Assembly: GCA_903896545.1 (NCBI GenBank)
Contig: CAITYF010000099.1
Coordinates: forward strand, 1 to 60,560
Length of the DNA: 60,560 bases
Origin: an uncultured Myxococcales bacterium
Lineage (GTDB): Bacteria; Myxococcota_A; UBA9042
Reading direction: 5' to 3'
The notes under the pieces were generated by a model. It was not told where the DNA came from and ran no database searches. It saw nothing but the letters and a program-made list of their open reading frames with translations. A program made the translations under genes and the position numbers. Numbering within the stretch: the first letter of the stretch is position 1; every line of letters starts with the position of its first letter. Of this stretch, positions 32,040 through 43,000 are shown one piece after another.

Positions 32040-33806
32040 TCACAGCTTGCAGGCGGCTTGACTGACCGCATCGGCGAACGGCGCGGACAGAAGTTGCGCC
32101 GCTGGATCAAAAGGCTCGGTGATGGACGCTGGCAAGCCCACAAGGCCGCCGGTCAGCAACGCCCCCACCGGCAGCGGTAGGGCGATCTGGCCAACGTGCG
32201 GCCCCATGTCCAACGTCTGCGACTTGAGCGTCACCTGAACGCCGGACAAGTCGACGGGAGGATCCAGGAGGACGAGCCCGCGAACGAGGCAACCGTTGGC
32301 GAACTGCGGATCGTCCTGACAGCGCAGGCCCTTGTCGTCTGCCAACGCGGTCACTTTACCGAGGCTCAAAAGGCCACCCGAAACAAGCAGGAAGCCACCG
32401 TCGAGCCGCGTCAGCGCCACGCCGACGCCGCCGGGCAAGGTCGAATTATCCGAGAGCAGCACCTTCTTGCACGCGGCCGTGTGGTCCGCGCGATTCACGA
32501 CGACGATGTAGCTCGGCGTCGCGGTCGCCCAGATCGCACCGACGGGAATGCCCCCGGTGACAAAGAACGTGAGCGTGTCCTTGTCCTCGGTGAGCACGAC
32601 GGCAGCAGCACCGATTGCGGGCGCGTCGGGGTCCAAAATTACGGGGTCGCCTGAACCGATGAGCGCGACGCCTTCGGTGTCACCCGGCGCGATGATTTCA
32701 CCAAAGTCCGCCGCCTTAGCCGACGTTTGCCCGCCCCAGACGACGACTGTGCCATCGGCGTACGCCAACACGTTGGGCTGGATTCGCGCTGCCTTGAGCT
32801 TGAGCGCCTCGGACGTTCCGGCACCCGTCGCAATCGCGGCGAGCCCGCGGACACGGGTTCCCGTCGCCAAACCCACGCCCAGGGGGTCCATTCCGCCGAC
32901 AAAAACCACCGCGTCACCCGCGACCGCAGCCGCTGAGAGCGGGCGCGCACCCGTGCCGATCGCCGTGGACACTTCCGCGGAAACGGGCGGCATTGCCTCG
33001 ATATCGATGACCTCAGCGGCCGGCTTGGCTTCACCCGCAGCGGACAGGTCGTCGGGCGCAAACAGCGTCACCGGCAAGAGCGGCTGGACGTCCTTCAGGC
33101 GCGCGGCACCACCGGCGACGAGCACATGCGTGCGGTCCAGCGGCAGCACTTGCGGCTGAAGACGCGGCGCGCGCATCGTCGGTCCTGCGCGCCACTGGCC
33201 CAATCTGTAGTCGTAGATGTCCGTCGCGACCGACGCTTTGGCCAGCCCGCCTTCCCACTTGTCCGCGCCACCGACGACGATCGCGTCACCCGATGCAAGT
33301 GCTGTCCCGCCCGCAAATGCCCGGGCAGATTGCGGCATACCGCCAACGCCACCGCTGCCTGTGCACGCCAACTTACCCGGCGGCACCATGAAGACGCGCG
33401 CTGTCGTTTCGCCGCCGTCCGCGATGGCAAAGTCCGCGCCCTTGCCGTACGACACGACGCGGTTGTCTGCGGTGCACGCGTAGACCTGCAGTTGTAACGC
33501 CTGCGTCACCGGCACCGCACCGACGTTCCAAATACCATTGCCCGCAACGTCCGCCGCGCTGACACGCGCCGTACCCGACTTGCTGGTCTCCGTGTTGGTC
33601 CACTGGAGCGTCAAGTGGTCGACCGGCTGATCGCCCGCCGGCAGCGTGCCGGTGCCATTCCAGGTCGGGCTGCAGGTCTGTCCAGACTCGCTCGACACCG
33701 CCGCGAACGCGATCGCAAAACCGCCCGAAGACGCCGTTGGCGCAGTGCCCGCACAGCCGATCGCAACCGCTGGCAGAATCAGCCATTTTGCCTGTTGCCA
33801 CGTCAT
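32040..33806 (-). CDS. Kelch-like lipoprotein
   Basis: The 588-residue product has a short lipoprotein signal with lipobox AIGC (Cys18). The middle part contains repeated Gly-Gly beta-blade elements such as ALASGDAIVVGGAD, DRTHVLVAGGAA and AGDAVVFVGGMD. These are typical of Kelch/galactose-oxidase-type propellers and arranged as about five or six blades. ATG 33806 has GAGGCGAG at 8 bases and is preferred to GTG 33812. No catalytic residues are evident and no partner is known. It lies upstream of lipA on the minus strand and is divergent from rseP. Confidence 0.75.
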   Translation of the reverse strand: MTWQQAKWLILPAVAIGCAGTAPTASSGGFAIAFAAVSSESGQTCSPTWNGTGTLPAGDQPVDHLTLQWTNTETSKSGTARVSAADVAGNGIWNVGAVPVTQALQLQVYACTADNRVVSYGKGADFAIADGGETTARVFMVPPGKLACTGSGGVGGMPQSARAFAGGTALASGDAIVVGGADKWEGGLAKASVATDIYDYRLGQWRAGPTMRAPRLQPQVLPLDRTHVLVAGGAARLKDVQPLLPVTLFAPDDLSAAGEAKPAAEVIDIEAMPPVSAEVSTAIGTGARPLSAAAVAGDAVVFVGGMDPLGVGLATGTRVRGLAAIATGAGTSEALKLKAARIQPNVLAYADGTVVVWGGQTSAKAADFGEIIAPGDTEGVALIGSGDPVILDPDAPAIGAAAVVLTEDKDTLTFFVTGGIPVGAIWATATPSYIVVVNRADHTAACKKVLLSDNSTLPGGVGVALTRLDGGFLLVSGGLLSLGKVTALADDKGLRCQDDPQFANGCLVRGLVLLDPPVDLSGVQVTLKSQTLDMGPHVGQIALPLPVGALLTGGLVGLPASITEPFDPAAQLLSAPFADAVSQAACKL

Positions 33807-33911
33807 TGCCACGACTCGCCTCGATCCTCCGCCTCGGCGCGGACACGACCGGTTGTAACGCTGCCGGGGGCAAGCTGCAAATCACAGTTCGGCAATGCAA
33901 CGCGCGCGTCC

Positions 33912-33920
33912 TGTGTTATG
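33912..33920 (+). promoter_or_regulatory. Possible extended -10 promoter of rseP
   Basis: TGT-TATGCT at 33912-33920 matches an extended -10. No good -35 is seen. It would place the transcription start after the alternative ATG 33918, supporting ATG 33975. Confidence 0.3.
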
Positions 33921-33974
33921 CTCTTGATGCCCTTCTCTGGGCACGCCACCGCGCCCCACTTTGTTCAGGTTTGC

Positions 33975-35744
33975 ATGCCGTTACTCTACGCGCTTCTCAT
34001 GCTTGTGCCGCTCGTGTTGTTCCACGAGTTTGGCCACTTCATCGTGGCCCGTTGGATGGGCGTGCGGGTGCTTTCGTTTTCCATCGGCTTTGGTCCCGTG
34101 GTGCTGGAATGGCAGCGCAATGGGACGCAGTACGCCGTTCGCGCCTTTCCGCTGGGTGGTTTTGTGCGCATGCTGGGCGACGATCCGTCCGCTCCGGTCG
34201 ATGCGGAAGTCGCTGCCGAGCCCGATGCGTTCACGTCCAAGCCCGTTTGGCGGCGCGCGCTGATCGTCGGTGCGGGTCCGCTGTTCAACTTCATCCTGCC
34301 ACTCGCTGTGCTTTTTGGCAGTGCGCTCACCTTCCGTCAGCAAGTTGTGCCTTCGGTTGTCGGCGCGGTCGTGCCGGGCGGACCTGCCGCGTTGGCGGGC
34401 TTGCGTACAGGCGACCAAATTCGCGCGATCGACGGCGAGCCCGTGGCCACGTTCGACGAGTTGGTCGATGCCGTTTCCTCACGTCCGGGCAAGCTGACCA
34501 AGTTTTCGATCGAACGCGCGGGCAAGCCGCAGGACGTTCTTGTCACGCCGATTCGCCATCGGCAGATGATTCCTGAGCTCGGCATGGTGCGCTACGTCGG
34601 GCGAATTCAGGTGCTCGCTCAGCCAGAAGCGTCCGTTGTGTCTGTTGCGCCCGGTTCCGCCGCTTGGCAGGCGGGCGTGCGGAGCGGCGATCGCGTGCGG
34701 TCAGTCGACGTCGACGGCAAAATAACGCCGGTAACGCGCTTCTACGAATTGGACGACGTCCTGCGCGCGGCACTGACGCGGCATCTTCCGGTGGCGCTGA
34801 ACGTCTCGCACTTGGCGTGGCTGAAAGAAGTGAGCGGCGATTCGCTTGAAAAAGCTGTCGAGCACCCGCACGCCGAAGCGACCGTGCATCTAGCGCTGCC
34901 GCAAACAAGCGCAGCGGACATGACGGCGCTCGGTCTGCTGTCGCCCGGCGCGATTGTGGGTTCGGTGGAAAAGGGGACGCCCGCGGTGACGGAAGCGCAC
35001 CTGCAACCGGGCGATGAGTTGCTGACGCTGGACGGCAAGCCGCTGACATCTTTGATGCAACTCTACGAAGAGCTGCGCCGCCCGTTCGATGACGTCCGCG
35101 GCAAGAAGGAAAATCACGGAAGGGCGCCGGAAGCCATCATCGCGGAAGCCAAGAAGGCACTCAAGCCGCACACGCTGCACCTGCGTCGGCGTGTGGCGCA
35201 ACCGCTGCCGGGTCAGGCGGAGTTTGTCGAGCTGGACGCGCCGCTCACGCTCGGCATCACGCTGTCACCCGAACACCGGCCGCACGCGCAGATCGGCATC
35301 GGGCCGGCGACTGACTACACCGTGGCGCCGCTGATCGCGAATCCGCGACTCGTCGGGTCGTCGCTGACGTGGACGGGCGAGAAGTTCGTGGAAGGCGCCG
35401 AGATGGTGTTTCGCACGCTCGCGGGGCTGTTCAAGGGCGACGTGCCGGTGCGTGAAGTGGGCGGGCCTCTGTTCATCGCGCAGATCGCCAACAAAAGCGC
35501 GGAACTGGGCCCGGAGACTTTCCTGGTCACGATGGCAGGACTGTCGATCAATCTGGGCATCGTCAACCTGCTGCCGATCCCGCTGGTGGACGGCGGCCAC
35601 CTGCTGTTTCTGTTGATCGAGGCGATTCGCCGCGGTCCGGTGCAGCTGCGCACGCGGCAAATCGCTGCGTACGTCGGCATGACGTTCCTCGGCCTGCTGT
35701 TCCTTGTGGTGATGAAGAACGACATCGAGCGGCTGATCCGTTGA
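33975..35744 (+). CDS. rseP: RseP-type site-2 membrane metalloprotease (M50)
   Basis: The 589-residue product is an intramembrane zinc protease. H17-EFG-H21 in the first transmembrane helix supplies the HExxH zinc site. The second conserved motif, N531-LLPIPLVDGG with Asp539, is near the C-terminus. Between them lie a GGFVRMLGDD stretch and PDZ-type domains, with GPAALAGLRTGD, GSAAWQAGVRSGD and GTPAVTEAHLQPGD marking three PDZ-like loops, more than the two usual in E. coli RseP. In other bacteria this enzyme cleaves anti-sigma factors. The start was chosen at the HExxH-bearing N-terminus. tsaB follows after 21 bases. Confidence 0.9.
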   Translation: MPLLYALLMLVPLVLFHEFGHFIVARWMGVRVLSFSIGFGPVVLEWQRNGTQYAVRAFPLGGFVRMLGDDPSAPVDAEVAAEPDAFTSKPVWRRALIVGAGPLFNFILPLAVLFGSALTFRQQVVPSVVGAVVPGGPAALAGLRTGDQIRAIDGEPVATFDELVDAVSSRPGKLTKFSIERAGKPQDVLVTPIRHRQMIPELGMVRYVGRIQVLAQPEASVVSVAPGSAAWQAGVRSGDRVRSVDVDGKITPVTRFYELDDVLRAALTRHLPVALNVSHLAWLKEVSGDSLEKAVEHPHAEATVHLALPQTSAADMTALGLLSPGAIVGSVEKGTPAVTEAHLQPGDELLTLDGKPLTSLMQLYEELRRPFDDVRGKKENHGRAPEAIIAEAKKALKPHTLHLRRRVAQPLPGQAEFVELDAPLTLGITLSPEHRPHAQIGIGPATDYTVAPLIANPRLVGSSLTWTGEKFVEGAEMVFRTLAGLFKGDVPVREVGGPLFIAQIANKSAELGPETFLVTMAGLSINLGIVNLLPIPLVDGGHLLFLLIEAIRRGPVQLRTRQIAAYVGMTFLGLLFLVVMKNDIERLIR

Positions 35745-35765
35745 CACCACGCGCGGGGAATTCGG

Positions 35766-36509
35766 ATGCATGAGCACGCCAACCGGGCGGGGATTCACCT
35801 GCTGGCCATCTCGACTTCGACGTCGGCATGGTCGGTTTGGCTGCATCGTGCGGACGGCTGGAGCCGCAGCGTGCATGCCGACGCGGGCCGAGGTTCAGGT
35901 CAGCGGGCGAGTTTGACTCGGATGGTGTGGGGACTGCTGGCCGAAGCGGATCTGCGGCCCAGCGACCTACAGCGCGTGGTCTGTGACGTCGGGCCCGGCA
36001 GTTTCACGGGTTTGCGGCAGGGATTGGCCCTGGCGCGGGCGCTGGCATGGGCGCACCAGATTCCGACTCAGGCCGCGGGCTCATTGCGGTCCATGGCGAT
36101 GCTTCAGGCACCCCATTTGACGCCTGGCCAAACCTTGGCCGTCGCGCTTCCCGCGCGTGCAGACGTCGATTTCGTTGGCGTTCAGGCCCCCAGCGGCTGG
36201 ACGGAACGCGCGTTGGCGCACGCGGATCTGCACACATGGTGGCGGGAAGTGCGTCCTGACCTCATCGCGGTTCCGCACACAGATCTACACAAACCCTTGG
36301 CGCAATGGGCTCGCGACCGCGGCGCGCCTGTAAACACCGCGGAACCGCAGGCGGAAGTCATGGGGCTGTGGAGTCTCAATCAGGACGGAGTCCGTGACGA
36401 ATTGGCACCTCGCTACCTCGCGGTCTCCGAGGCCGAACACCATGCAGGCGTTGCAGTTCCTGAGGCCGCCGTACCCGCTGTTGATCGCAATGCGTGCAGT
36501 CACAACTGA
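35766..36509 (+). CDS. tsaB: tRNA threonylcarbamoyladenosine biosynthesis protein TsaB
   Basis: The 247-residue product has the YeaZ/TsaB fold and the family signature CDVGPGSFTGLRQGLALARA, with the N-terminal LLAISTSTSAWSVWL strand. TsaB pairs with TsaD and TsaE to make t6A37 on ANN-decoding tRNAs and has no catalysis of its own. It follows rseP closely, probably in one transcript. The RiPP-like cluster begins 162 bases later behind its own promoter-like sequence. Confidence 0.88.
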   Translation: MHEHANRAGIHLLAISTSTSAWSVWLHRADGWSRSVHADAGRGSGQRASLTRMVWGLLAEADLRPSDLQRVVCDVGPGSFTGLRQGLALARALAWAHQIPTQAAGSLRSMAMLQAPHLTPGQTLAVALPARADVDFVGVQAPSGWTERALAHADLHTWWREVRPDLIAVPHTDLHKPLAQWARDRGAPVNTAEPQAEVMGLWSLNQDGVRDELAPRYLAVSEAEHHAGVAVPEAAVPAVDRNACSHN

Positions 36510-36519
36510 ACATCCTAGC

Positions 36520-36548
36520 TTGTCAGTGGCCGGTCGGATCGGCACAAT
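36520..36548 (+). promoter_or_regulatory. Putative promoter of the RiPP-like operon
   Basis: TTGTCA (36520-36525), 17-base spacer, CACAAT (36543-36548), in the 162-base gap between tsaB and the PqqD-like gene. Confidence 0.4.
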
Positions 36549-36618
36549 GGAGGCAGGCGGGCGACTGCTGACTGCGCAACTATTCGGTGGCTCATGGCAA
36601 CCAACACAGTGGAAGCCA

Positions 36619-36634
36619 GTGGTCTGAGGACCAC
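36619..36634 (+). promoter_or_regulatory. Leader hairpin of the RiPP-like operon
   Basis: GTGGTC (36619-36624) and GACCAC (36629-36634) flank the loop TGAG, 37 bases before the PqqD-like start. No T-run. Confidence 0.3.
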
Positions 36635-36671
36635 CGGGGTGCCGTGTTCGCGCAAAGGAAAGTGAGACGAG

Positions 36672-37034
36672 ATGACCGTAGCCACTGAACATCGCTATCG
36701 TTTGCACCCGCAGGCGGCCCATCGAAAGGTGGCGGGCGAAGTTTTTGTCGTCACCGGGGATCGCGCTTTCCACCGTCTGCAGACGGCTACTGCGGTCGAA
36801 CTTTTTGCCGCACTCGCGGACGCGCCAGAAGGCGCTTCGGCCGACGAACTCGTGCAGCGGCTCCTGACCACATACGAAGTGAGTGAAGCGACGGCGCGCG
36901 CCGACGTGGCACTCTTCTTGGACACGCTCGTGACACGCCAACTGGCCGTGTCGACAGGTCCAAACGCAGAACGTGCGACCCCAACTGCCCCCGTTGAGGC
37001 ACCTGCCGATTCCCCCAGAAAGGTGACGCCATGA
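36672..37034 (+). CDS. PqqD-like RiPP recognition element protein
   Basis: The 120-residue product has a PqqD/RRE-type core (about residues 10-95). A KVAGEVFVV strand leads into FHRLQTATAVELFAAL, corresponding to the family's LN-x-TA-x-x-(I/L)W-x-x-L pattern. The winged-helix part ADELVQRLLTTYEVSEATARADVALFLDTL follows. The tail is Pro/Ala/Thr-rich. RRE proteins bind leader peptides and deliver them to modifying enzymes. A PqqD family is also described in the 'HPr-rel-A' gene systems, which matches the HprK-like gene downstream. Its stop overlaps the next start in ATGA, so translation is coupled to the giant gene. It is first in the operon. Confidence 0.8.
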   Translation: MTVATEHRYRLHPQAAHRKVAGEVFVVTGDRAFHRLQTATAVELFAALADAPEGASADELVQRLLTTYEVSEATARADVALFLDTLVTRQLAVSTGPNAERATPTAPVEAPADSPRKVTP

Positions 37035-40000
37035 AGAACCGAGATTCAAACTTCCGGACCCCGACCTTCGGACGCGTTCACCTGATCTTCTGGACCCTCG
37101 CTTTTGGCGGTCTGACCGCTTGCGCGCCCGACACGCCGGCGCCGCACCCGGAGTGCATCTGGGAAGACGGCTGCCCGAGCGCGGACGTTCAAAGCGACAC
37201 ACAGATCGGCGACGCAGACGACGCGACGACCACAGTTGAGCGCACGATCACATTCGCTGTCGACACGCAAAAAGGCCTCGTGCTGAACGACAATGTCACG
37301 CTCGCGACGATTTATCAGGCGACGGCGGACAAGGATCCTGCTGTGGCGGGCGTCCAGGTTGACGTCTCGATCACGACGGCGAACGTACCCGATGGTGCGG
37401 CGCTGGAAGTGCTGCTGAACGGCATCAAGGTCGGCCCGCCTGCGCAGGTGTTGAACAACGCGGGGCGGGTCAACGGCATCACGTTGCCTTGCACGCCGGC
37501 GAACGCGCCGCTCTCGATCTCGGTGCGCGCCATTGTCGACGCCGCCAAGAGTGACGCTGCGGTGAGCAAAGACAAGAGCCTCATCGTGTCCTGCGCTTCG
37601 GCGTGCGTCGCGTCGGTCAATCCGCTGTCGCAGAGTTGCCTGACCAAGGATCAGGATCCGCTGACGCCGGGCTTCCAGCAGACCTTCATCGTGCACAGCG
37701 ATCAGTCGGACTGCACCGACGCGTATTTGCTGGTCATCGGGCCGCCGGGAACGCCGACGGAGACTGTGCACGTACTGCTCAACGGATCGACTTCGGTGCC
37801 CGTGATGGCGACGCTCGCGGTTGACGACACCGGGCTAATCGGCGTCACGGCGACTGTGATCGGCGTCGTCGAGGACACTGCGAACCCAGATCGCGGTTCA
37901 ACGCCGTCGCAGCCCGTGAGCACGACGATCACGACCGAAGCGCCGTCAATCCTGATCACACAGCCCACTTCGGGTCAGATCAAGCTGACTGACGACTTGG
38001 ACCCGTTGACGCCAGGCATTCAAGTGTCGCTCACGGGCACGGCGTCGTCGCTCTCGGCGGCTGACAAGAACGCGATCGAACTGTACGTCGACGGCACGTT
38101 GACGACGAAGGTGACGCAATCTCCAACGGGCGAATTTACGATCCCGCTCAGCTTCACCACGTCGGGGACGCATGCCTTGCTCGTGAAAGCGACCAACAGT
38201 TGCGGGTTGAGCGGGCAGAAGTCCAAGTCCCTGGCCGTCTTTGTCGACAAGGCGGGCATTGAAATCTTGAGCCCGGTGCCGGACACGGTGCTGCGCGTCT
38301 CGGACGATCTGGACAAGTCGACGCCCGACGTTCTGGAGACCTCACTGGCGATTGCCGTGACGCTGGAAACGGCGGGCACGAACCTGGAAGTGTACTGCAA
38401 GCCGACGTTGGCCAAGACTTACCCCAACACGCCGACCGCTGTCGTGCTCTACACCGACCCGACGGTCCTCACACTCGACATTCCGCTCAAGCTGGCGATC
38501 AACGAGTTGGGACAAGAAATCGAGTGCCGGGTGCAGGACAACTCGCCGAATCAGACGGTGAGCACGTCGGTGACCTTCTTTGCCGCCTTGCCGCCGCCGT
38601 GTCTGCATGTCATTGGGCCGGCCAACGCCGTGACAGTAACGACCGGTAGCGTGGAATTCCTTTTGGAAACGTCTGGCTTGGACGGTCAATCCGTGCTGGG
38701 TTACCTGATCACGCCAAGCGGCGTCCCGCTCGACGCCGTCGACTTGGGTGCGCCGGTGACCAACCATCTGGCTGGTTCGTTCCCGCTGCAGGACGGCGGC
38801 GTTCAAGTGCCCGATGGCACCTACACGCTGACCTTCCAAGCGACGGACAAGTGGGGCAACCTCGCCGGGCAATCGCTGTGCTCGGACGTGACGCGGACGG
38901 TGACGATCGACACGACGCCGCCGACGCTCGTCATCACCGCGCCCGTCAAGGCGACACTGACGACGCTTGATGATCCAGACAGCGATCCGGCGAAGCCGGG
39001 CTATCAGATCGACGTCGAAGTGACGATCACGGACGCGCATTCGGTCTGCTTGACGGTCGATGGCGTTCTCTTCAGCTGCAACACCAACATCCCCGAAGGC
39101 ACCGGCGTCATCGTGTTCCACGATGTTTCGCTGCAGCCTGGCGCGACAGTGCTCACGGTCTTCGGTTCTGACGTGAACGGCAACAGTGCGGCGCCGCCGG
39201 CGACGGTTGTGAACCTCATCTCCGACGTCCCCGTGGTCAAGTTCGTTTCGCCGGTCGGCTCCGAAAAGGTCGCGACCGACAGCGTCGCCTTCACCGTCAA
39301 CGTCACGAGCCCGGGCGACGGAACCGCCGTCATTGACGCGACGCTGGAGGTCCTGCAGAACGGCGTCTCGGTGCCCGTCGCCGTCACAGAAACTGCGCCC
39401 GGCGTCTACGCGTTTGAGCTCTCCGGCTTCTCCGCAGGGTCGACGACGGTCCAAGTCGGTGCGTACGTCGCTGCGGTTCCCGACAAGAAGGGTTACTCCA
39501 GCGAGCTGACCATCACCTTCAAGTCGTCGCTGCCGACCGCGACCATCCAGTCGCCGATCGATGGCCAAGTGCTCAATGTGGCCAACCTGACCTGTGCGCT
39601 CGGCTTGACGGACTGCGTGTTGCCCGTCTCCGCGACGTTCACCGACGTCGAAGACGGTAGCCCGGCGGAGCTCACGGTGACGTGCGGCGCGTCGGTGACC
39701 AAGTCGACGACGACCGTTCAGGGTGGCGCCATCAAGCTGCTCAACGTGAAGTTGCTGGACCAGAACGTGTGCGATTTGTCCGTCGCGGTGACCGACGCCG
39801 CGGGTCAGGTGGGCGTGTCCCCGGTGGTACACGTGACCGTGGATCGTGTGGCGCCAAGTTTTGGCCTGCTGAAGGCTCCGCCGGAATCTGCCGGGGGCCT
39901 CACCCTGCTCTCTGGGTCGGACCTCGACCATCCGGACGCGACGAACGGCATGCAGATTGATTGGCAAATGTGGATCGCCGGCGTCCCAGCTGGGGCAACA

Positions 40001-43000
40001 GTGACCTGCGATGTCACCGACGATTTGGGCAAGCCAGCCCCAAGCTTCTCCGGCAACGTCGCGGCGACGACGCCGGACGGCACCATGGAACCCGTTGATT
40101 TCGGAGTCGCGTCCCTGCCCAATGGCTACAACATCAAGATCGTCTGCCGCGTTCAGGACGCCGCGGGCAATCAGGCGCAGAAGACCCTGCTCGCTCAGAT
40201 CCTCGCGAACGTCCCACAAGTGTACTTCATCTCCGAGTTCCCGAACGCCGATCCGTGCGTCACGGCCGCCGACTGTGTGTATGGCGGCATTTGCTACCAA
40301 AACCTCTGCACCGTGCCTTGGAACAAGCTGGAAAACCACGTGTTGTCCGTGAAATCGGACGGTCTGCCTGATGGAACTCAGTTGCGCATTTGCAGCGACG
40401 CTCCGGGCTTGACCGGAACCGCATGCGCCAAGGGCGGCTACGTGGTCGTCGCCGAAACAGTCTTTCAACAATCGACGGCAACTGCCGACCTGAACGGTCT
40501 CGCCGACGGCCAGTATCACGTCATCGCAGAAGCGTTCAACCCGTCCAAGAATGTGTGGATTAACTCCCTGGATAGCGGCTACAAGCTCACGCAGCACCGC
40601 AAGTTGCTGATCGACACGGTGCCTCCAGTGGTGGCCATGGTGACCGGACCGAGCACGCCCGGAACGCCGGCGACTTGCCTCTCCGAAGCCGACCAACTCG
40701 TGAAGGATGGTCAGTTGCCCGGTGGAAAGTTTCAATTCCAAATCGCGATGGCAAATGAGGACGCAACCGTCAGCCTAAGGGTGAATCAGGTCACATCAGG
40801 CCCGGTCGCGACGATCGGCAAGGTCGGTACTTTGGCTGTGAACATTGCCGTCGAAGGTACCGCGACGTTCGAGACTATCGCAGTCGATCTCGTCGGCAAC
40901 CTGAGCGATCAAATGATGCCGTCGCTGCTGGTCGATACGCAGCGACCGCTCGCTGACTTTGCGACGCCGAGCAACAAACCGTCAATACTTTTCGGCGACA
41001 ACCGGGACATCGAGCTGGTCAGCGTCAGTGACGACGTTGAGGGCGAATTGGCGCAAATCATGGATTTCGACGTCTCGAAGGCGAGTCAGGCCTTCATCGC
41101 CGGCCATGCGTTCTTCCCCGATGCAGTGTTTGGTATTCTGACTGACGGTTCACACGCCCTCACCGCCAGCGTGCAGGACCATTGCGGCAACAGCAACGTG
41201 ATTGCGACCTCGCCGGTCGTCGTCGCAGTGGACACGCAACCGCCCATGGTCGACGTCACTGCACCGTCGGAAGGTGCGCTCTTCACGGACAACGACGATG
41301 CCGCACCTGACCAATTGGGGTATCAGGTCGCGCTGACCTTCTCGACGACAGGCGCCACGACTTGGGCGCTTGAACTGGGGACGGATTGCGACGCGGGTTC
41401 GCTGAATTGTGCGGGGTTCACGGCAGTGGGCAACGGCACCATCGCCAATCCGGGTGGGCTGGAAGCGCCGGTGCTCGTGACCGTGCCGTTCGACAACACG
41501 ATTCACTACCAGTTCCGCCTGACCGCCTCGGACGCCGCGGGGAACAAGACGTCAGTAAGCCGTGGCTTTGACGTGCTGCTCTCAGGCTGCTTGGCGAAGC
41601 TGGACGGTTTACCGTCAAACTACTTGCTAAACACGCAGAATTGCGCCACTCCGGGTCAGAACTGCGGGAGCGTCACGTTGCTCGTAACCGCGTCCTACGT
41701 CGGTCCGTGCGGTTCGCCCACGGGCATCAAGCTGCTCAAAGGCGGCGTTGAAGTGGGAACAATTCCGCCAGTCGGCCAGGCGGCCGCGTTTGACGTGACG
41801 ATCGTCGATGGCGAGAGCACGGACCTGACCATCGTTGTCCTGGAAGGGCTGAATGTCAAAAAGCAAACAGCTCCGCTGCCCATCTCGGCTGACTTGACCA
41901 ACCCGACGATCAGCTTCGCTGCAGCAACAATCCTCGGATCCCCGACCGTGTCCGGCACCAGCGCGCTGCAAGGCAAGGAGCAGGACTTGAGCGGCACGAC
42001 GCCGGATCATCAGGTCCACTTCGCTTTGTCGCTTGCCGACGCGCATCTCAACGGCGGCAAGCTCACGGCGCTGGACCGGGCCGCGGCTGGTGGAACGGTT
42101 GCGCTCAGCAACACCACCGTGACGGCACCGGTTTCTTTGACGGGCATCGCTCAGACGCTGGATGTGGAGTATGCGTCGCTCCTTGCCGACCAGCTGAATT
42201 CGGTGACGGCGACAGTTCAGGATGCGTTTGGCAACAAGGCGAGCGCGACTATCGCCGTGACGGTGGACTGGATCGCGCCCGCGGCGATTACGCTCGACGC
42301 ACTCAGCGACGCGAACCTGAATCCCCGGCGTCCGTCGGCCAAGTTCACTTTCCAAGCGGTCGGCGACAATGGCCTGAGTGGGAAGGCGGCGAGCTACCTC
42401 GTGCGCTACTCGAAGAAGGCGATCGCCACGCAAGCCGACTTCGACGCGGCATGCGACCCAGCGAAAATTGCAGGCTTCACGGCGACGATTCCTGCGGACG
42501 CGGGCACGGCGGAGAGCGTGACGATTTCCGGCCCCGACGGCCGCAACCCGACCGACCTGTGCAAGTTCGTGCCGTTCACGGACAACGGTCTGTCGTCGTA
42601 CTACTTCGCCATCGAGGCCGTTGACGCCGCGGGCAATAAGGGTGCGCTCTCCAACGTGCCGTCGACCGACAAGCTACGTTTGAAGTACCGCCGGATCGTC
42701 AACAGCGGCGGCGCCGGCTCCACCTTTGACCAGCAGAACTACCGCGGGCGCGTCTTCGGCCTTGGCGATTTGAACGGCGACGGATACAGCGACGTTGGCG
42801 TCGGCGGCGGCGCAACCACGCCGTTCTGCGTGGTGTACGGACGCGCGGGCACCGCGGACATCGACCTCGCGACCGAGCCGGCTGCGACGCTCCAGTGTTT
42901 CGCCAATCCAGGTGGCTTGGCCGGTCAGGTGGCCAGCCCGGCGGACGTCAACGGCGACGGCGTGAGCGACCTCATCATCGGGGCCAAGACAGGCAGCGGC

